Shown: piece after piece, positions 47,463-55,006 of the stretch
How positions within the stretch are numbered: the first letter of the stretch is position 1
How the letters are laid out: every line of letters begins with the position of its first letter
NCBI RefSeq assembly: GCF_019734885.1
Contig: NZ_JAAXCM010000050.1
Coordinates: 1-64,000, forward strand
Source of the DNA: Pseudocoprococcus catus
GTDB taxonomy: Bacteria > Bacillota > Clostridia > Lachnospirales > Lachnospiraceae
Direction of reading: 5' to 3'
DNA length: 64,000 nt
Program-made: the position numbers and the translations under genes
The notes under the pieces: generated by a model
Seen by the model: the letters and a program-made list of their open reading frames with translations, nothing else
Databases searched by the model: none
What the model was told of the DNA's origin: nothing

Positions 47463-49274
47463 CTATCTTAACTCCTTCTTCGCCTGTAAAATAATCCGCT
47501 TGATTAACGCTGCACGATTAAAAGGTGTCATCATATAATAGCCATCACATACATCTTCCAGACGTTTCATCAAATCCACACTGATAGCTGCGGCCACATC
47601 CTCATAAGCTTCCCTGCTCATACCTTCCTCATACTGTTCCAGTACATGCTCCGGCACATGAATCCCCGGCATCTCATTCTTAATAAAAAGTGCATTCTTC
47701 CGACTCACCAGAGGCATAATACCTGCTATAATCCTGCCGCCTGACTTTTCTTTCAGTTCTCTCAACCTGTCGATATCGTCCTGTCCATAAATCGGCTGTG
47801 TCAAAAACCACTGAGCCCCAGCCTCCATCTTCAAACGCATTCTGGCTGCAATATTGTCCGCAGAACCGTTGTTGTGATTTAATGCACCGCCATAATAAAT
47901 CGGACGATTTCCAAACACTTCCTGGTTCATAGTCTGGACATACTTCATCAATTTAATAGAATTAAAATTAAAAACGCTCTTAATACTCTCCCTGTCACCA
48001 CGGGCAATCGGATCTCCGGTTACAATCAATGCATGCCTAAGTCCGTTCATATGCATGCCAAGGAGCTGTGCACGATGCGCGATCACATTCTTGTCACGGC
48101 AGCTGATATGCGGCATCGCCTCCATCTGCCTTGTATAGCGCATCTTGATGGCGGAAGCAATAGAGTCTGCCCTTGGTCTCGCCAGCGGAGAATCTGCCAG
48201 GGTGATCATATCCACACCAATATCCCGAAGCAGCGATGCACCATCCATGAGCTTTGTATCATTGGCATCAAAAGGCGGATCCAGCTCCACCACAAAAATC
48301 TTCTCTCCCCGCTCAAGTTTCTGTATGAGCTCTGTTTTCTCCTCAGCAGCTTCTTGTCCACAACCGCTCTGTCTGTCAGTACTATATACAGCAGGCATCA
48401 GCTTCTTCGGAGGTTTCACATTATTCACCAACAGATGATGCAGCCCTCTGATATGCTCCGGCGTTGTACCGCAGCAGCCGCCGATAATATCAAATCCAAG
48501 ATTCGCAATCCTGCCCATCATTTCTACATAGTAAGGAACATTTTCAGAATAAAGTGTCCTTCCTCTGAGTTCCGTCGGATACCCTGCATTCGGCAGCACA
48601 GTCATGTACTTGCCTTCAGGGAAGCTCTGATTTTTCAGAAGTTCATATAAATGCAGTGGTCCCACACCGCAGTTAAAACCAACCGCATCCATATCCGCCA
48701 TCGATGCCGCTTCTGACAAAATTGCACGGACACTCATACCTGACCGGGTATAGCCATTCCTATTAAAACTGAACTGCATCACAACAAAGGCATCCGGACA
48801 CTTTGCCTTAATATAAGAACCCGCTCTCTTTACATAGCGAAAATCCGACAATGTCTCAAATACAAAAACTTTTGCTCCTAATCTCAAAAAATAGTCCGAT
48901 AACTGGATATATTCCTGTTCAACATCTCCGTCAGATTTTGTCTCATCCGCATCAATCGTTCCCATATCTGCCGCAATCCACACATCTTTGCCGCTGACTG
49001 AGACAGCCTGAGAGGCATTCTCCCAGGCAGCTTTCAGCACCTCTTCGATTTGATCTGCTGAAAAAAACATGCTGTTAACTGCAAATGTATTGGTCCGGAT
49101 CAACTGTGCCCCGGCTTCTATATATGCGCGGTGAATATCCCTGATCTGCTGCGGATTCTCCAGATTGGCGCGCTCCGCCAAATTTCCTTTGTAGCCTGTC
49201 AGACGGTCATACCAGGTTCCCATGGCACCGTCTGTGATCAATCTATTATTTGCCAAATATTCTCTGATATCCAT
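47463..49274 (-). CDS. bifunctional homocysteine S-methyltransferase / methylenetetrahydrofolate reductase
   Basis: A 603-residue fusion like Bacillus YitJ. Residues 1-290 form a zinc homocysteine-methyltransferase domain (cysteines in VGFNCGVGP and GGCCGTTPEHI). Residues 310-603 form a MetF-like TIM barrel (FVVELDPPFDANDTKLMDGA, LIVTGDPIARGDRESIKSVF, WFLTQPIYGQDDIDRL). The C-terminal half would make methyltetrahydrofolate for MetH from methylene-tetrahydrofolate. The role of a second homocysteine domain beside MetH is unclear; it may use another methyl donor. It overlaps the previous gene by 29 bases. Confidence 0.93.
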   Translation of the reverse strand: MDIREYLANNRLITDGAMGTWYDRLTGYKGNLAERANLENPQQIRDIHRAYIEAGAQLIRTNTFAVNSMFFSADQIEEVLKAAWENASQAVSVSGKDVWIAADMGTIDADETKSDGDVEQEYIQLSDYFLRLGAKVFVFETLSDFRYVKRAGSYIKAKCPDAFVVMQFSFNRNGYTRSGMSVRAILSEAASMADMDAVGFNCGVGPLHLYELLKNQSFPEGKYMTVLPNAGYPTELRGRTLYSENVPYYVEMMGRIANLGFDIIGGCCGTTPEHIRGLHHLLVNNVKPPKKLMPAVYSTDRQSGCGQEAAEEKTELIQKLERGEKIFVVELDPPFDANDTKLMDGASLLRDIGVDMITLADSPLARPRADSIASAIKMRYTRQMEAMPHISCRDKNVIAHRAQLLGMHMNGLRHALIVTGDPIARGDRESIKSVFNFNSIKLMKYVQTMNQEVFGNRPIYYGGALNHNNGSADNIAARMRLKMEAGAQWFLTQPIYGQDDIDRLRELKEKSGGRIIAGIMPLVSRKNALFIKNEMPGIHVPEHVLEQYEEGMSREAYEDVAAAISVDLMKRLEDVCDGYYMMTPFNRAALIKRIILQAKKELR

Positions 49275-49881
49275 AACTGTATCTCAATGCCCCCGGTTCT
49301 CTGTAATTTCCCATATGTAATGAATAACGGTTCGGACAATCCACACGCCCGCAATCCCTGCAGATCGTACTGCATCGCTTCTTCTGGTCTGCTGTCAAAA
49401 TGCCGATAAAAACAACCGATTTCATCGGTCTCAACGTGCCGTCATCTGTCAATCCAATTGTCTCACTGCATTGAAGCTGCTTCAAAATGTACGCCATATT
49501 TTCCTCTCCCTCTTCTTCCGGGTCAGGGAACTGATACCTTTCTATATATGCATTCCTTTTCACTAGCTCATCTTCCAAAAGCCCATACAGGCATTGAAGT
49601 GCTTCCATTGCCAGACAATCTGCTGCATAACTGTCAAGGATCTGTCCTTTGTCAGACCATTCCTCCAAAAGCCTATCTACGCCGCCACCAAGAGTCGCCG
49701 CCGCCAGAACTTCATCCGCATGCACCTCATACCATATCTCCGGCTCCAATGCTCTCTGCATTCTGTACCACAGCATCTGCACATGAATGGATGTCATCAC
49801 ATTCTGAAGCTTATACTTCTTCAAAAGTTCTGTCCAATCCTCACTATTCAGTTCAACAACAGGTTTCAGGTTCTGTACCAT
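49246..49881 (-). CDS. MetH reactivation-like protein (activation domain as separate subunit)
   Basis: A 211-residue soluble protein resembling the stand-alone vitamin B12-dependent methionine synthase activation proteins of Clostridia. Supporting motifs are GQILDSYAADCLAMEALQCL near residue 80, the M-P-KSV pattern in LRPMKSVVFIGI near residue 150, and a cysteine cluster CRDCGRVDCPNR near residue 175 typical of these proteins. It should help return oxidised cobalamin on MetH to the active state. It is first in the operon and overlaps the next gene, which fits coupled synthesis with MetH. Identification is good but rests partly on context. Confidence 0.8.
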   Translation of the reverse strand: MVQNLKPVVELNSEDWTELLKKYKLQNVMTSIHVQMLWYRMQRALEPEIWYEVHADEVLAAATLGGGVDRLLEEWSDKGQILDSYAADCLAMEALQCLYGLLEDELVKRNAYIERYQFPDPEEEGEENMAYILKQLQCSETIGLTDDGTLRPMKSVVFIGILTADQKKRCSTICRDCGRVDCPNRYSLHMGNYREPGALRYSYGYQRIFGK

Positions 49882-49917
49882 TGATTGTCACTCATTTCAT
49901 ACACGTATAGTAGAGTT

Positions 49918-49946
49918 ATTATAGCAGAATCAAATGTTTTTCGCAA
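49918..49946 (-). promoter_or_regulatory. promoter of the methionine operon
   Basis: On the minus strand TTGCGA, a 17-base spacer and TATAAT lie 37 bases before the first gene. The leader is only about 30 bases, too short for an S-box or T-box riboswitch. Confidence 0.7.
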
Positions 49947-49949
49947 CAA

Positions 49950-50038
49950 AATAAGCCGCCTGCTGCCCCAGTGATCACATATTCTGCTCTGCAGTATTCT
50001 ACAGCAGAAATATCATCATTGGCAGTAAACGGCTTATT
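49950..50038 (-). terminator. large compound hairpin after the aminotransferase gene
   Basis: AATAAGCCG (49950-49958) pairs with CGGCTTATT (50030-50038), a GGCAG/CTGCC stem lies inside, and an inner TTCTGCT/AGCAGAA hairpin tops it. On the minus strand the structure ends in TTTTGTTG. It likely terminates the aminotransferase transcript just before the methionine promoter. Confidence 0.65.
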
Positions 50039-50103
50039 CCTAATTGGAGTTCCAGTTCTTCTATAAGCTATAATCTCTCTTTATTCTATCGCTTTCGTCC
50101 ATC

Positions 50104-50150
50104 TATCTTCCATATGAGTCTTCAGGATCTATCCTCCATATGAGCCTTCA
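50104..50150. repeat. two direct 21-bp near-identical repeats
   Basis: TATCTTCCATATGAGTCTTCA and TATCCTCCATATGAGCCTTCA (19 of 21 identical) follow each other at a 26-base period, directly after the aminotransferase stop codon. No coding role is visible. Confidence 0.5.
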
Positions 50151-50159
50151 AAACTCCGT

Positions 50160-51449
50160 CTATTTGCTTTCGAGAATCTTCTCAACACTGACAAGCTTAA
50201 CACAAAGTGCAAAAAGCTTCGCTGCAACAGCCAGCTCTTCAACAGTCGGATAAGAAGGTGCAATACGGATATTGCTGTCTTTAGGGTCAATGCCGTATGG
50301 GAATGTGGCACCTGCACCTGTCATGACAACACCAGCCTCCTTCGCCTTGGCAACAATGGCCTTTGCACAGCCTTCCAATGCATCAAAGGAAATAAAGTAA
50401 CCACCCAGAGGCTTGGTCCATGTACCGATCTCAAGACCGCCCAACTCGTCTTCCAGTGTCTGTTCAACCATCTCAAACTTCGGTCTCAGGATATCTGCAT
50501 GGCGACGCATCTGAGCCTCCACGCCGTAACGGTCTCTGAAGAAACGGACGTGACGCAGCTGATTCAGCTTGTCATGGCCGATTGTCTGGACAACCATGTA
50601 CTTGCGGATATCTGCCATATTGGCATCAGATGTGGCAATGGCTGCAACACCGGAACCAGGGAAGCTGATCTTGGATGTAGATGTAAACTTGAAGACCATA
50701 TCCGGATGGCCGGCTTTGGCACATTCTTCGAGAATCTCAAGAATCTCATCACGTCTGTCTTCATATAAATGATGCACACTGTAGGCATTGTCCCAGAAAA
50801 TTCTGAAGTCCTCTGCAGCAGGTGTCAATGCAGCAAAGCGCTTAACAACTTCATCAGAATAGGAATAGCCCTGTGGATTGGAATACTTCGGTACACACCA
50901 GATACCCTTCACCTCAGGATCGTTGTTGACATATTCTTCAACCATATCCATATCCGGACCATCCTCATGCATCGGAATCGTGATCATCTCAAAGCCGAAA
51001 GTCTCTGTAATCTTGAAATGGCGATCGTATCCCGGTGCAGGACAGAGGAATTTGACTTTGTCAAGCTTACACCAAGGTGTATGTCCCAGAAGGCCGAACA
51101 TATAAGCTCTGGCTACAGTATCGTACATCACATTCAGACTGGAGTTGCCGAAAATCATAATATTGTCCGGATTCACCTCAGCAATAGACGCCAATAATCT
51201 CTTGGCCTCCGGAATACCGTCCAGTACACCGTAATTACGACAGTCTGTGCCGTCTTCACACTTCAGGTCAGATTCACTGTGGAAAACGTCCATCATACCC
51301 ATAGACAGATTCAGCTGTGCAATAGATGGCTTACCTCTGGACATATCCAGTTTCAGTCCCTTCTCCTTATATCCCTGAAATTCCTTATCAAGTTCGTCCT
51401 TCAAAGAGAGCAGTTCTTCTCTGCTCATTGATGCATACGCCTTACTCAT
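50160..51449 (-). CDS. PLP-dependent aminotransferase, class Ic (MocR-like) aspartate-aminotransferase type
   Basis: A protein of about 429 residues of the fold-type I aminotransferase superfamily, closest to the subgroup with a MocR-like aminotransferase domain (class Ic aspartate aminotransferases). Motifs: KLDMSRGKPSIAQLNLSMGM near the start, FWDNAYSVHHLYED with the cofactor Asp and Tyr, and the PLP lysine in FTSTSKISFPGSG near residue 245. No DNA-binding domain is present. Aspartate is the likely amino donor, but that rests on the subgroup. I favour the inner ATG (MSKAYASMSREE), since the outer one touches its own AGGAAGGA site. Confidence 0.9.
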   Translation of the reverse strand: MSKAYASMSREELLSLKDELDKEFQGYKEKGLKLDMSRGKPSIAQLNLSMGMMDVFHSESDLKCEDGTDCRNYGVLDGIPEAKRLLASIAEVNPDNIMIFGNSSLNVMYDTVARAYMFGLLGHTPWCKLDKVKFLCPAPGYDRHFKITETFGFEMITIPMHEDGPDMDMVEEYVNNDPEVKGIWCVPKYSNPQGYSYSDEVVKRFAALTPAAEDFRIFWDNAYSVHHLYEDRRDEILEILEECAKAGHPDMVFKFTSTSKISFPGSGVAAIATSDANMADIRKYMVVQTIGHDKLNQLRHVRFFRDRYGVEAQMRRHADILRPKFEMVEQTLEDELGGLEIGTWTKPLGGYFISFDALEGCAKAIVAKAKEAGVVMTGAGATFPYGIDPKDSNIRIAPSYPTVEELAVAAKLFALCVKLVSVEKILESK

Positions 51450-51531
51450 AATAGTTGACATTCCTTCCTGATAACCGAGTGCATATCACGCTCTATGTAT
51501 ATCTTAAATTTATAACACAAATTGCGTATAT

Positions 51532-51560
51532 ATTATAACTCCTGGAAGTTAAGGAATCAA
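51532..51560 (-). promoter_or_regulatory. promoter of the aminotransferase gene
   Basis: On the minus strand TTGATT, a 17-base spacer and TATAAT lie about 80 bases before the start. The stretch upstream to 51738 is AT-rich with repeated TTTTGCAA and otherwise shows no feature. Confidence 0.7.
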
Positions 51561-51738
51561 CAGACTTTTGCAATTTTTTGCAAGTTAATTAATAAAATCC
51601 TGCAATTTAGACATTTTTCGTGAATATTAACAGTATTTTTTGCATTAAGTCATATGTCTTTGTCCAATATTGAACTTCTCATTGCGCTGATTGTCTAAAT
51701 CCATTGAAATAGCGCCCCTCTTTGTCAGGGCTTCCCGG

Positions 51739-51831
51739 TATATCGTTTTTCGAAATAACTGTGTACTCATATATCGTTTTTCGAAATAACTGTCCGCTCA
51801 TGTATCATTTTCAGAATAGCGATGTACTAGG
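51739..51831. repeat. three tandem 31-bp repeats
   Basis: Copies begin at 51739, 51770 and 51801. The first two share their first 24 bases exactly (core ATCGTTTTTCGAAATAACTG); the third is diverged. The core contains the palindrome TTTCGAAA. The last copy overlaps the stop codon of the neighbouring small gene. Confidence 0.8.
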
Positions 51832-52150
51832 ATACACGGCGGCACTTATGCTCTGTCATCCCAATGCGCTTCTGTCGTCTCTGTGCTCCCAGCTCCAGTC
51901 CGTCTGAAATCCCCTGCATATAAGTTGCCTGCAGTTCTGCCTCCTTCAGCAGATACCACTCCTCCTCAACCCGATCAAGCAGCATGCGTGCTTCCGGTGA
52001 CAACTTTCCCTTCAAAATCTCATAATCATCCATCACTTCCTTCGAAGCTGCCTTCTCTTCTCTGCACCTGGCTGAATTGTCCCACCATGCCATACTGCGT
52101 ATTCTCTGTTCTTCAAAATGCTGTTCAAATTCGACGATTTCCTTTCTCAT
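51827..52150 (-). CDS. small hypothetical helical protein
   Basis: A 107-residue soluble protein, strongly helical and charged: MRKEIVEFEQHFEEQRIRSM, then DYEILKGKLSPEARMLLDRV and EEWYLLKEAELQATYMQGI. It looks like a coiled-coil or helical-bundle protein without known domain. I start at the ATG 8 bases after GAGG; an ATG seven codons upstream has no site. The stop codon falls in the last 31-bp repeat, so the C-terminus (MTEHKCRRVS) may be recent. Not recognised. Confidence 0.65.
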   Translation of the reverse strand: MRKEIVEFEQHFEEQRIRSMAWWDNSARCREEKAASKEVMDDYEILKGKLSPEARMLLDRVEEEWYLLKEAELQATYMQGISDGLELGAQRRQKRIGMTEHKCRRVS

Positions 52151-52292
52151 ATTCTCCACCTCATTTACCATTCATTACTAAATGTTACAGCTTATATCTA
52201 AGCATTAGCAATATAACATAAAAACATAAAAACAGCTGTCGAAAACCGTCGATAACTCCCCCTAAAAATTTCGACAAAATTCTTTATACTGA

Positions 52293-52370
52293 GGAAAGCC
52301 CCATCATAAAATTCCCGCCAAACATGCTCATCGCAAAACGTTTGGCGGGAATTTTATGATGGGGCTTTCC
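52293..52370. repeat. perfect 31-bp inverted repeat with conserved loop
   Basis: The arms 52293-52323 and 52340-52370 are exact inverted copies (starting GGAAAGCCCCATCATAAAAT) around a 16-base loop, ATGCTCATCGCAAAAC. This is far longer than a normal terminator. It lies downstream of the STAS gene and before the next minus-strand gene, so it may stop that transcript. Confidence 0.85.
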
Positions 52371-52393
52371 ACCCAAGTATTTTGAATTTTGTC

Positions 52394-52439
52394 TCCCGCG
52401 GATATGCTCATCGCAGTCGCTTGGCGGGAATTGTCTTTT
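52394..52439. terminator. second hairpin sharing the ATGCTCATCGCA loop
   Basis: TCCCGC (52394-52399) pairs with GCGGGA (52424-52429); the loop contains the same ATGCTCATCGCA as the neighbouring hairpin, and the right arm shares TTGGCGGGAATT with it. A run of T follows on the plus strand. Adjacent to the STAS stop codon. Confidence 0.6.
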
Positions 52440-52440
52440 T

Positions 52441-52737
52441 TTATTCGATGGTTAAGATGTCAAGGAAGCCTGTGATTTCGAAGATTTCTTTGATGTCGTC
52501 ACATACGTTTCTGATGATCATTTTACCCTGTTTGTTCATTTTTTTCTGGGTTGTGAGGAGGACTCTTAAGCCTGCGGATGATACGTAAGCAAGTCCTGCA
52601 AAGTCAAGGATGAGTTCTGTGATACTGGCATCTGCTGCCTGGAGAGCTTTTTCCAGTTCAGGTGCTGTGGTTGTGTCCAGTCTTCCTTCCAGAGCTACGG
52701 TAAGGGTTGTGTTCTCTTTTTTTGTTGTGATATTCAT
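52441..52737 (-). CDS. STAS-domain anti-sigma-factor antagonist-like protein
   Basis: A 98-residue single STAS domain like SpoIIAA and RsbV, which bind and release anti-sigma factors according to phosphorylation of a serine. The core ILDFAGLAYVSSAGLRVLL near residues 43-61 contains the phospho-acceptor region (Ser53/Ser54). No anti-sigma kinase (RsbW or SpoIIAB type) or sigma factor lies next to it; instead a STAS-kinase fusion gene is just upstream. GGAG precedes the start. The two STAS domains are similar enough to suggest duplication. Confidence 0.92.
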   Translation of the reverse strand: MNITTKKENTTLTVALEGRLDTTTAPELEKALQAADASITELILDFAGLAYVSSAGLRVLLTTQKKMNKQGKMIIRNVCDDIKEIFEITGFLDILTIE

Positions 52738-52858
52738 AATATGTTCTCCTTATTTCTATGACAGGAATACCCCTTCAGTCGTCATTCACTGTCGGATTTG
52801 CATGTAAACCATATGGGTAATTATACTGCAGGAATTTCGGAATTATCCGATTGCTATA

Positions 52859-54040
52859 CTAAAATTCAAGGGTGTCAACTTTATCGAGCAGTTCGATGAT
52901 ATGGTTCTTGTAGGTTTCTATCTCCCGTCTGCCTTCCTCGCTGTCAAATCCATTTCTTCTGATGCGGCGGCGCATCAGACGGGTATAACCGATCAGCATG
53001 GCTTTCTGCTCAACTTCTGCCACTTTTGCAGCATCATCCGTACCAAGATATAATGGCAGAGATTTCTTCCAGATGGCAACAGATGTATCATACGGAATTC
53101 CCAGGAAATCCATGGATACATTGTGATCCAGTTCAGAGAATCCCACATAAGCATTGTACATGGAAGCCAGTTCAAAAACAGGGTGTCCCTGACACAATGT
53201 ATCCATATCAATCAGCAGTACTTCCCCATCCTGCATCATGACATTCTTGATATGATAATCACCATGGAGCATCTGATGGCGTACAGGTACTGCTTCCACC
53301 AGAGCCAGCAGTTTCGCCCATTTATCTTCAGGCAGATAATCCTTCAGGAATTTCACCCAGTCAATGGCAACTTCTCTCATATCCGGCATATCTTCCGGTT
53401 TAACCTCTGTGCTATGGATCTTATGCAGCAAATCTACATAGAGACCAACGTATTGATCTATGTTCTCAGCTTCTGCTTTGATCAGCTTTGCAAAAGATTT
53501 GGCATTCAGCAATTCGAATACAGAACCATATGTATCACCGACTTTGACAACATCATATGGAATAGCTGTCGGAATGCCAAGGACAAAGGCTCTTCTTGCC
53601 AGCTCACGTTCACGATGAATATCTGCCAGTGCATCTGCATTGTGGTAAACCTTGATGATCGTATCCGGATCCAGACGAAAAACCGTACCATTGGCACCTT
53701 TGCCAATGGCTTCACATCCTTCCACTGAAAGCTTTCGATAAGCCTTTTCGATGGTAATGATTTCTGTAAAACCAGTCATATCAAATATCTCATAGACATC
53801 AGCCGATACATTGATAACCTTCAATGAAGGCTCTGCCTTCTTGAGACGAAGGATAACACGAAGACCCGCGCTTGAAATATATTCAAGATTCTCCGCATCC
53901 ACAACCACCTTCTCATGTGCCTGCGCCTTGATAATCTCATTGACCTTTTCCTCTACGGCTGCCGCATTTTCTGAACTGATCTTTCCGTTAAAAGCAAACA
54001 CCAATGTATTATCCTGCATTTTATAAGTTACATTTTCCAT
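52859..54040 (-). CDS. STAS domain fused to a eukaryotic-like/APH-type kinase
   Basis: A 393-residue fusion. Residues 1-98 are a STAS domain (VVDAENLEYISSAGLRVILR, serines 56-57). Residues 105-393 have the layout of a protein-kinase or aminoglycoside-phosphotransferase fold: glycine loop GKGANGTVFRL at 113-123, lysine in TIIKVYH at 130, catalytic loop HGDYHIKNVMM at 259-269, and metal Asp in LLIDMDT at 278. The kinase part resembles the TIGR02172 family of unknown role. I infer that it senses a signal or phosphorylates a partner, possibly the neighbouring STAS protein. The site AAAGGGG precedes the start. Confidence 0.9.
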   Translation of the reverse strand: MENVTYKMQDNTLVFAFNGKISSENAAAVEEKVNEIIKAQAHEKVVVDAENLEYISSAGLRVILRLKKAEPSLKVINVSADVYEIFDMTGFTEIITIEKAYRKLSVEGCEAIGKGANGTVFRLDPDTIIKVYHNADALADIHRERELARRAFVLGIPTAIPYDVVKVGDTYGSVFELLNAKSFAKLIKAEAENIDQYVGLYVDLLHKIHSTEVKPEDMPDMREVAIDWVKFLKDYLPEDKWAKLLALVEAVPVRHQMLHGDYHIKNVMMQDGEVLLIDMDTLCQGHPVFELASMYNAYVGFSELDHNVSMDFLGIPYDTSVAIWKKSLPLYLGTDDAAKVAEVEQKAMLIGYTRLMRRRIRRNGFDSEEGRREIETYKNHIIELLDKVDTLEF

Positions 54041-54176
54041 CGTCTTGTAACCCCTTTCTCACTATGATTAATACAATCTGAAAAGTTCTCCTCATAAATA
54101 ATCTAACTAATCTGAGTGATTTAAGTAATTTGAGTTGAACGCCTTTAATAGCTCCCCTTTATCTCAGTTGGATATC

Positions 54177-54749
54177 TTAATTGGAATTATCCCCGAATAC
54201 CTTTTCAACCAGTTCAGTATATTCCTGATAAGCACACTGATCTTTCAAGCTCTCCAGATACCCGGCAATGGTTCGGTAATACCATCCATGCATAGCAGAA
54301 TCCTTCTGATTCAATGCCTGAAAAATTTCATTGCCTTTTTGGCAGTATTCACGGTAAAAAGAACGCATATTGGAAAGTTTGTCCGCCAGCCATAAAATCT
54401 TCACCTGCTCATCCTTCGTATTCCTGAGCATCAGAAGAGAATCTTCCTTACGCTCCATCCATGTGTCTGCCGGCGGCCGCTCTGACAGCTTGTCCTCTGT
54501 CTCACTCTGAACCAATGCTGATACCCTTGCCCCAAAACGACGCTTGATTTCCTTCGGATCCACATCACAGTCTTCAATGGTATCATGAAGAACACCTGCT
54601 GCCATTGTATTCTCATCTCCGGTCATCGTGGCAATAATCGATGCCACCTCCAATGGATGCAGAATATACGGAGTATTCGCCATCTTCCTTACCTGCCCGG
54701 CATGGGCATGGGTCGCAAATACAATTGCCTCATCTAGTAACTGTCCCAT
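54177..54749 (-). CDS. HD-domain small alarmone hydrolase-like protein
   Basis: A 190-residue protein matching the hydrolase half of RelA/SpoT and the small MESH1-type hydrolases. The HD pocket is complete: HAHAGQVRK, PYILHPLEVA (His31), GVLHDTIEDCDV (His55, Asp56, Glu59, Asp60) and LWLADKLSNMRS (Asp123). The synthetase domain is absent. It probably removes pyrophosphate from (p)ppGpp or a related nucleotide; the substrate is inference from the family. GGGAGG stands 5 bases before the start. It is next to the STAS-kinase gene on the same strand, 136 bases upstream. Confidence 0.88.
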   Translation of the reverse strand: MGQLLDEAIVFATHAHAGQVRKMANTPYILHPLEVASIIATMTGDENTMAAGVLHDTIEDCDVDPKEIKRRFGARVSALVQSETEDKLSERPPADTWMERKEDSLLMLRNTKDEQVKILWLADKLSNMRSFYREYCQKGNEIFQALNQKDSAMHGWYYRTIAGYLESLKDQCAYQEYTELVEKVFGDNSN

Positions 54750-54930
54750 CTTCGCCTCCCTATGTATTGATTGTTTCTATATAATATTAATCTGCAAATT
54801 GAATCTGATTATCAGAATTGCCGAAAATACTCTTCAACCTTAAAAATTAAGATGTATAAAAGTTCTATGTACTTATTATAAAATTAAGGGGATGGAAAAA
54901 CAAGAGATTTGTGAATTAAAACGGGAAAAG

Positions 54931-54979
54931 AAAAATGTGCTCCACATTTCATGATGTTATCATGTTATGTGGAACACAT
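54931..54979 (-). terminator. terminator of the transglutaminase-like gene
   Basis: Arms at 54935-54947 and 54967-54979 pair over 13 bases with one mismatch, and on the minus strand TTTTCTTTTCCC follows. It starts 28 bases after the stop codon. Confidence 0.8.
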
Positions 54980-55006
54980 ATATTCTTGGCCCTTTAATTT
55001 TTCAAC

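Noticed and set aside
49882-50159. Expected S-box, T-box or cobalamin riboswitch ahead of the methionine operon
   Set aside because: The promoter found leaves a leader of only about 30 bases, and the large upstream hairpin lies before the promoter, so it belongs to the aminotransferase terminator.
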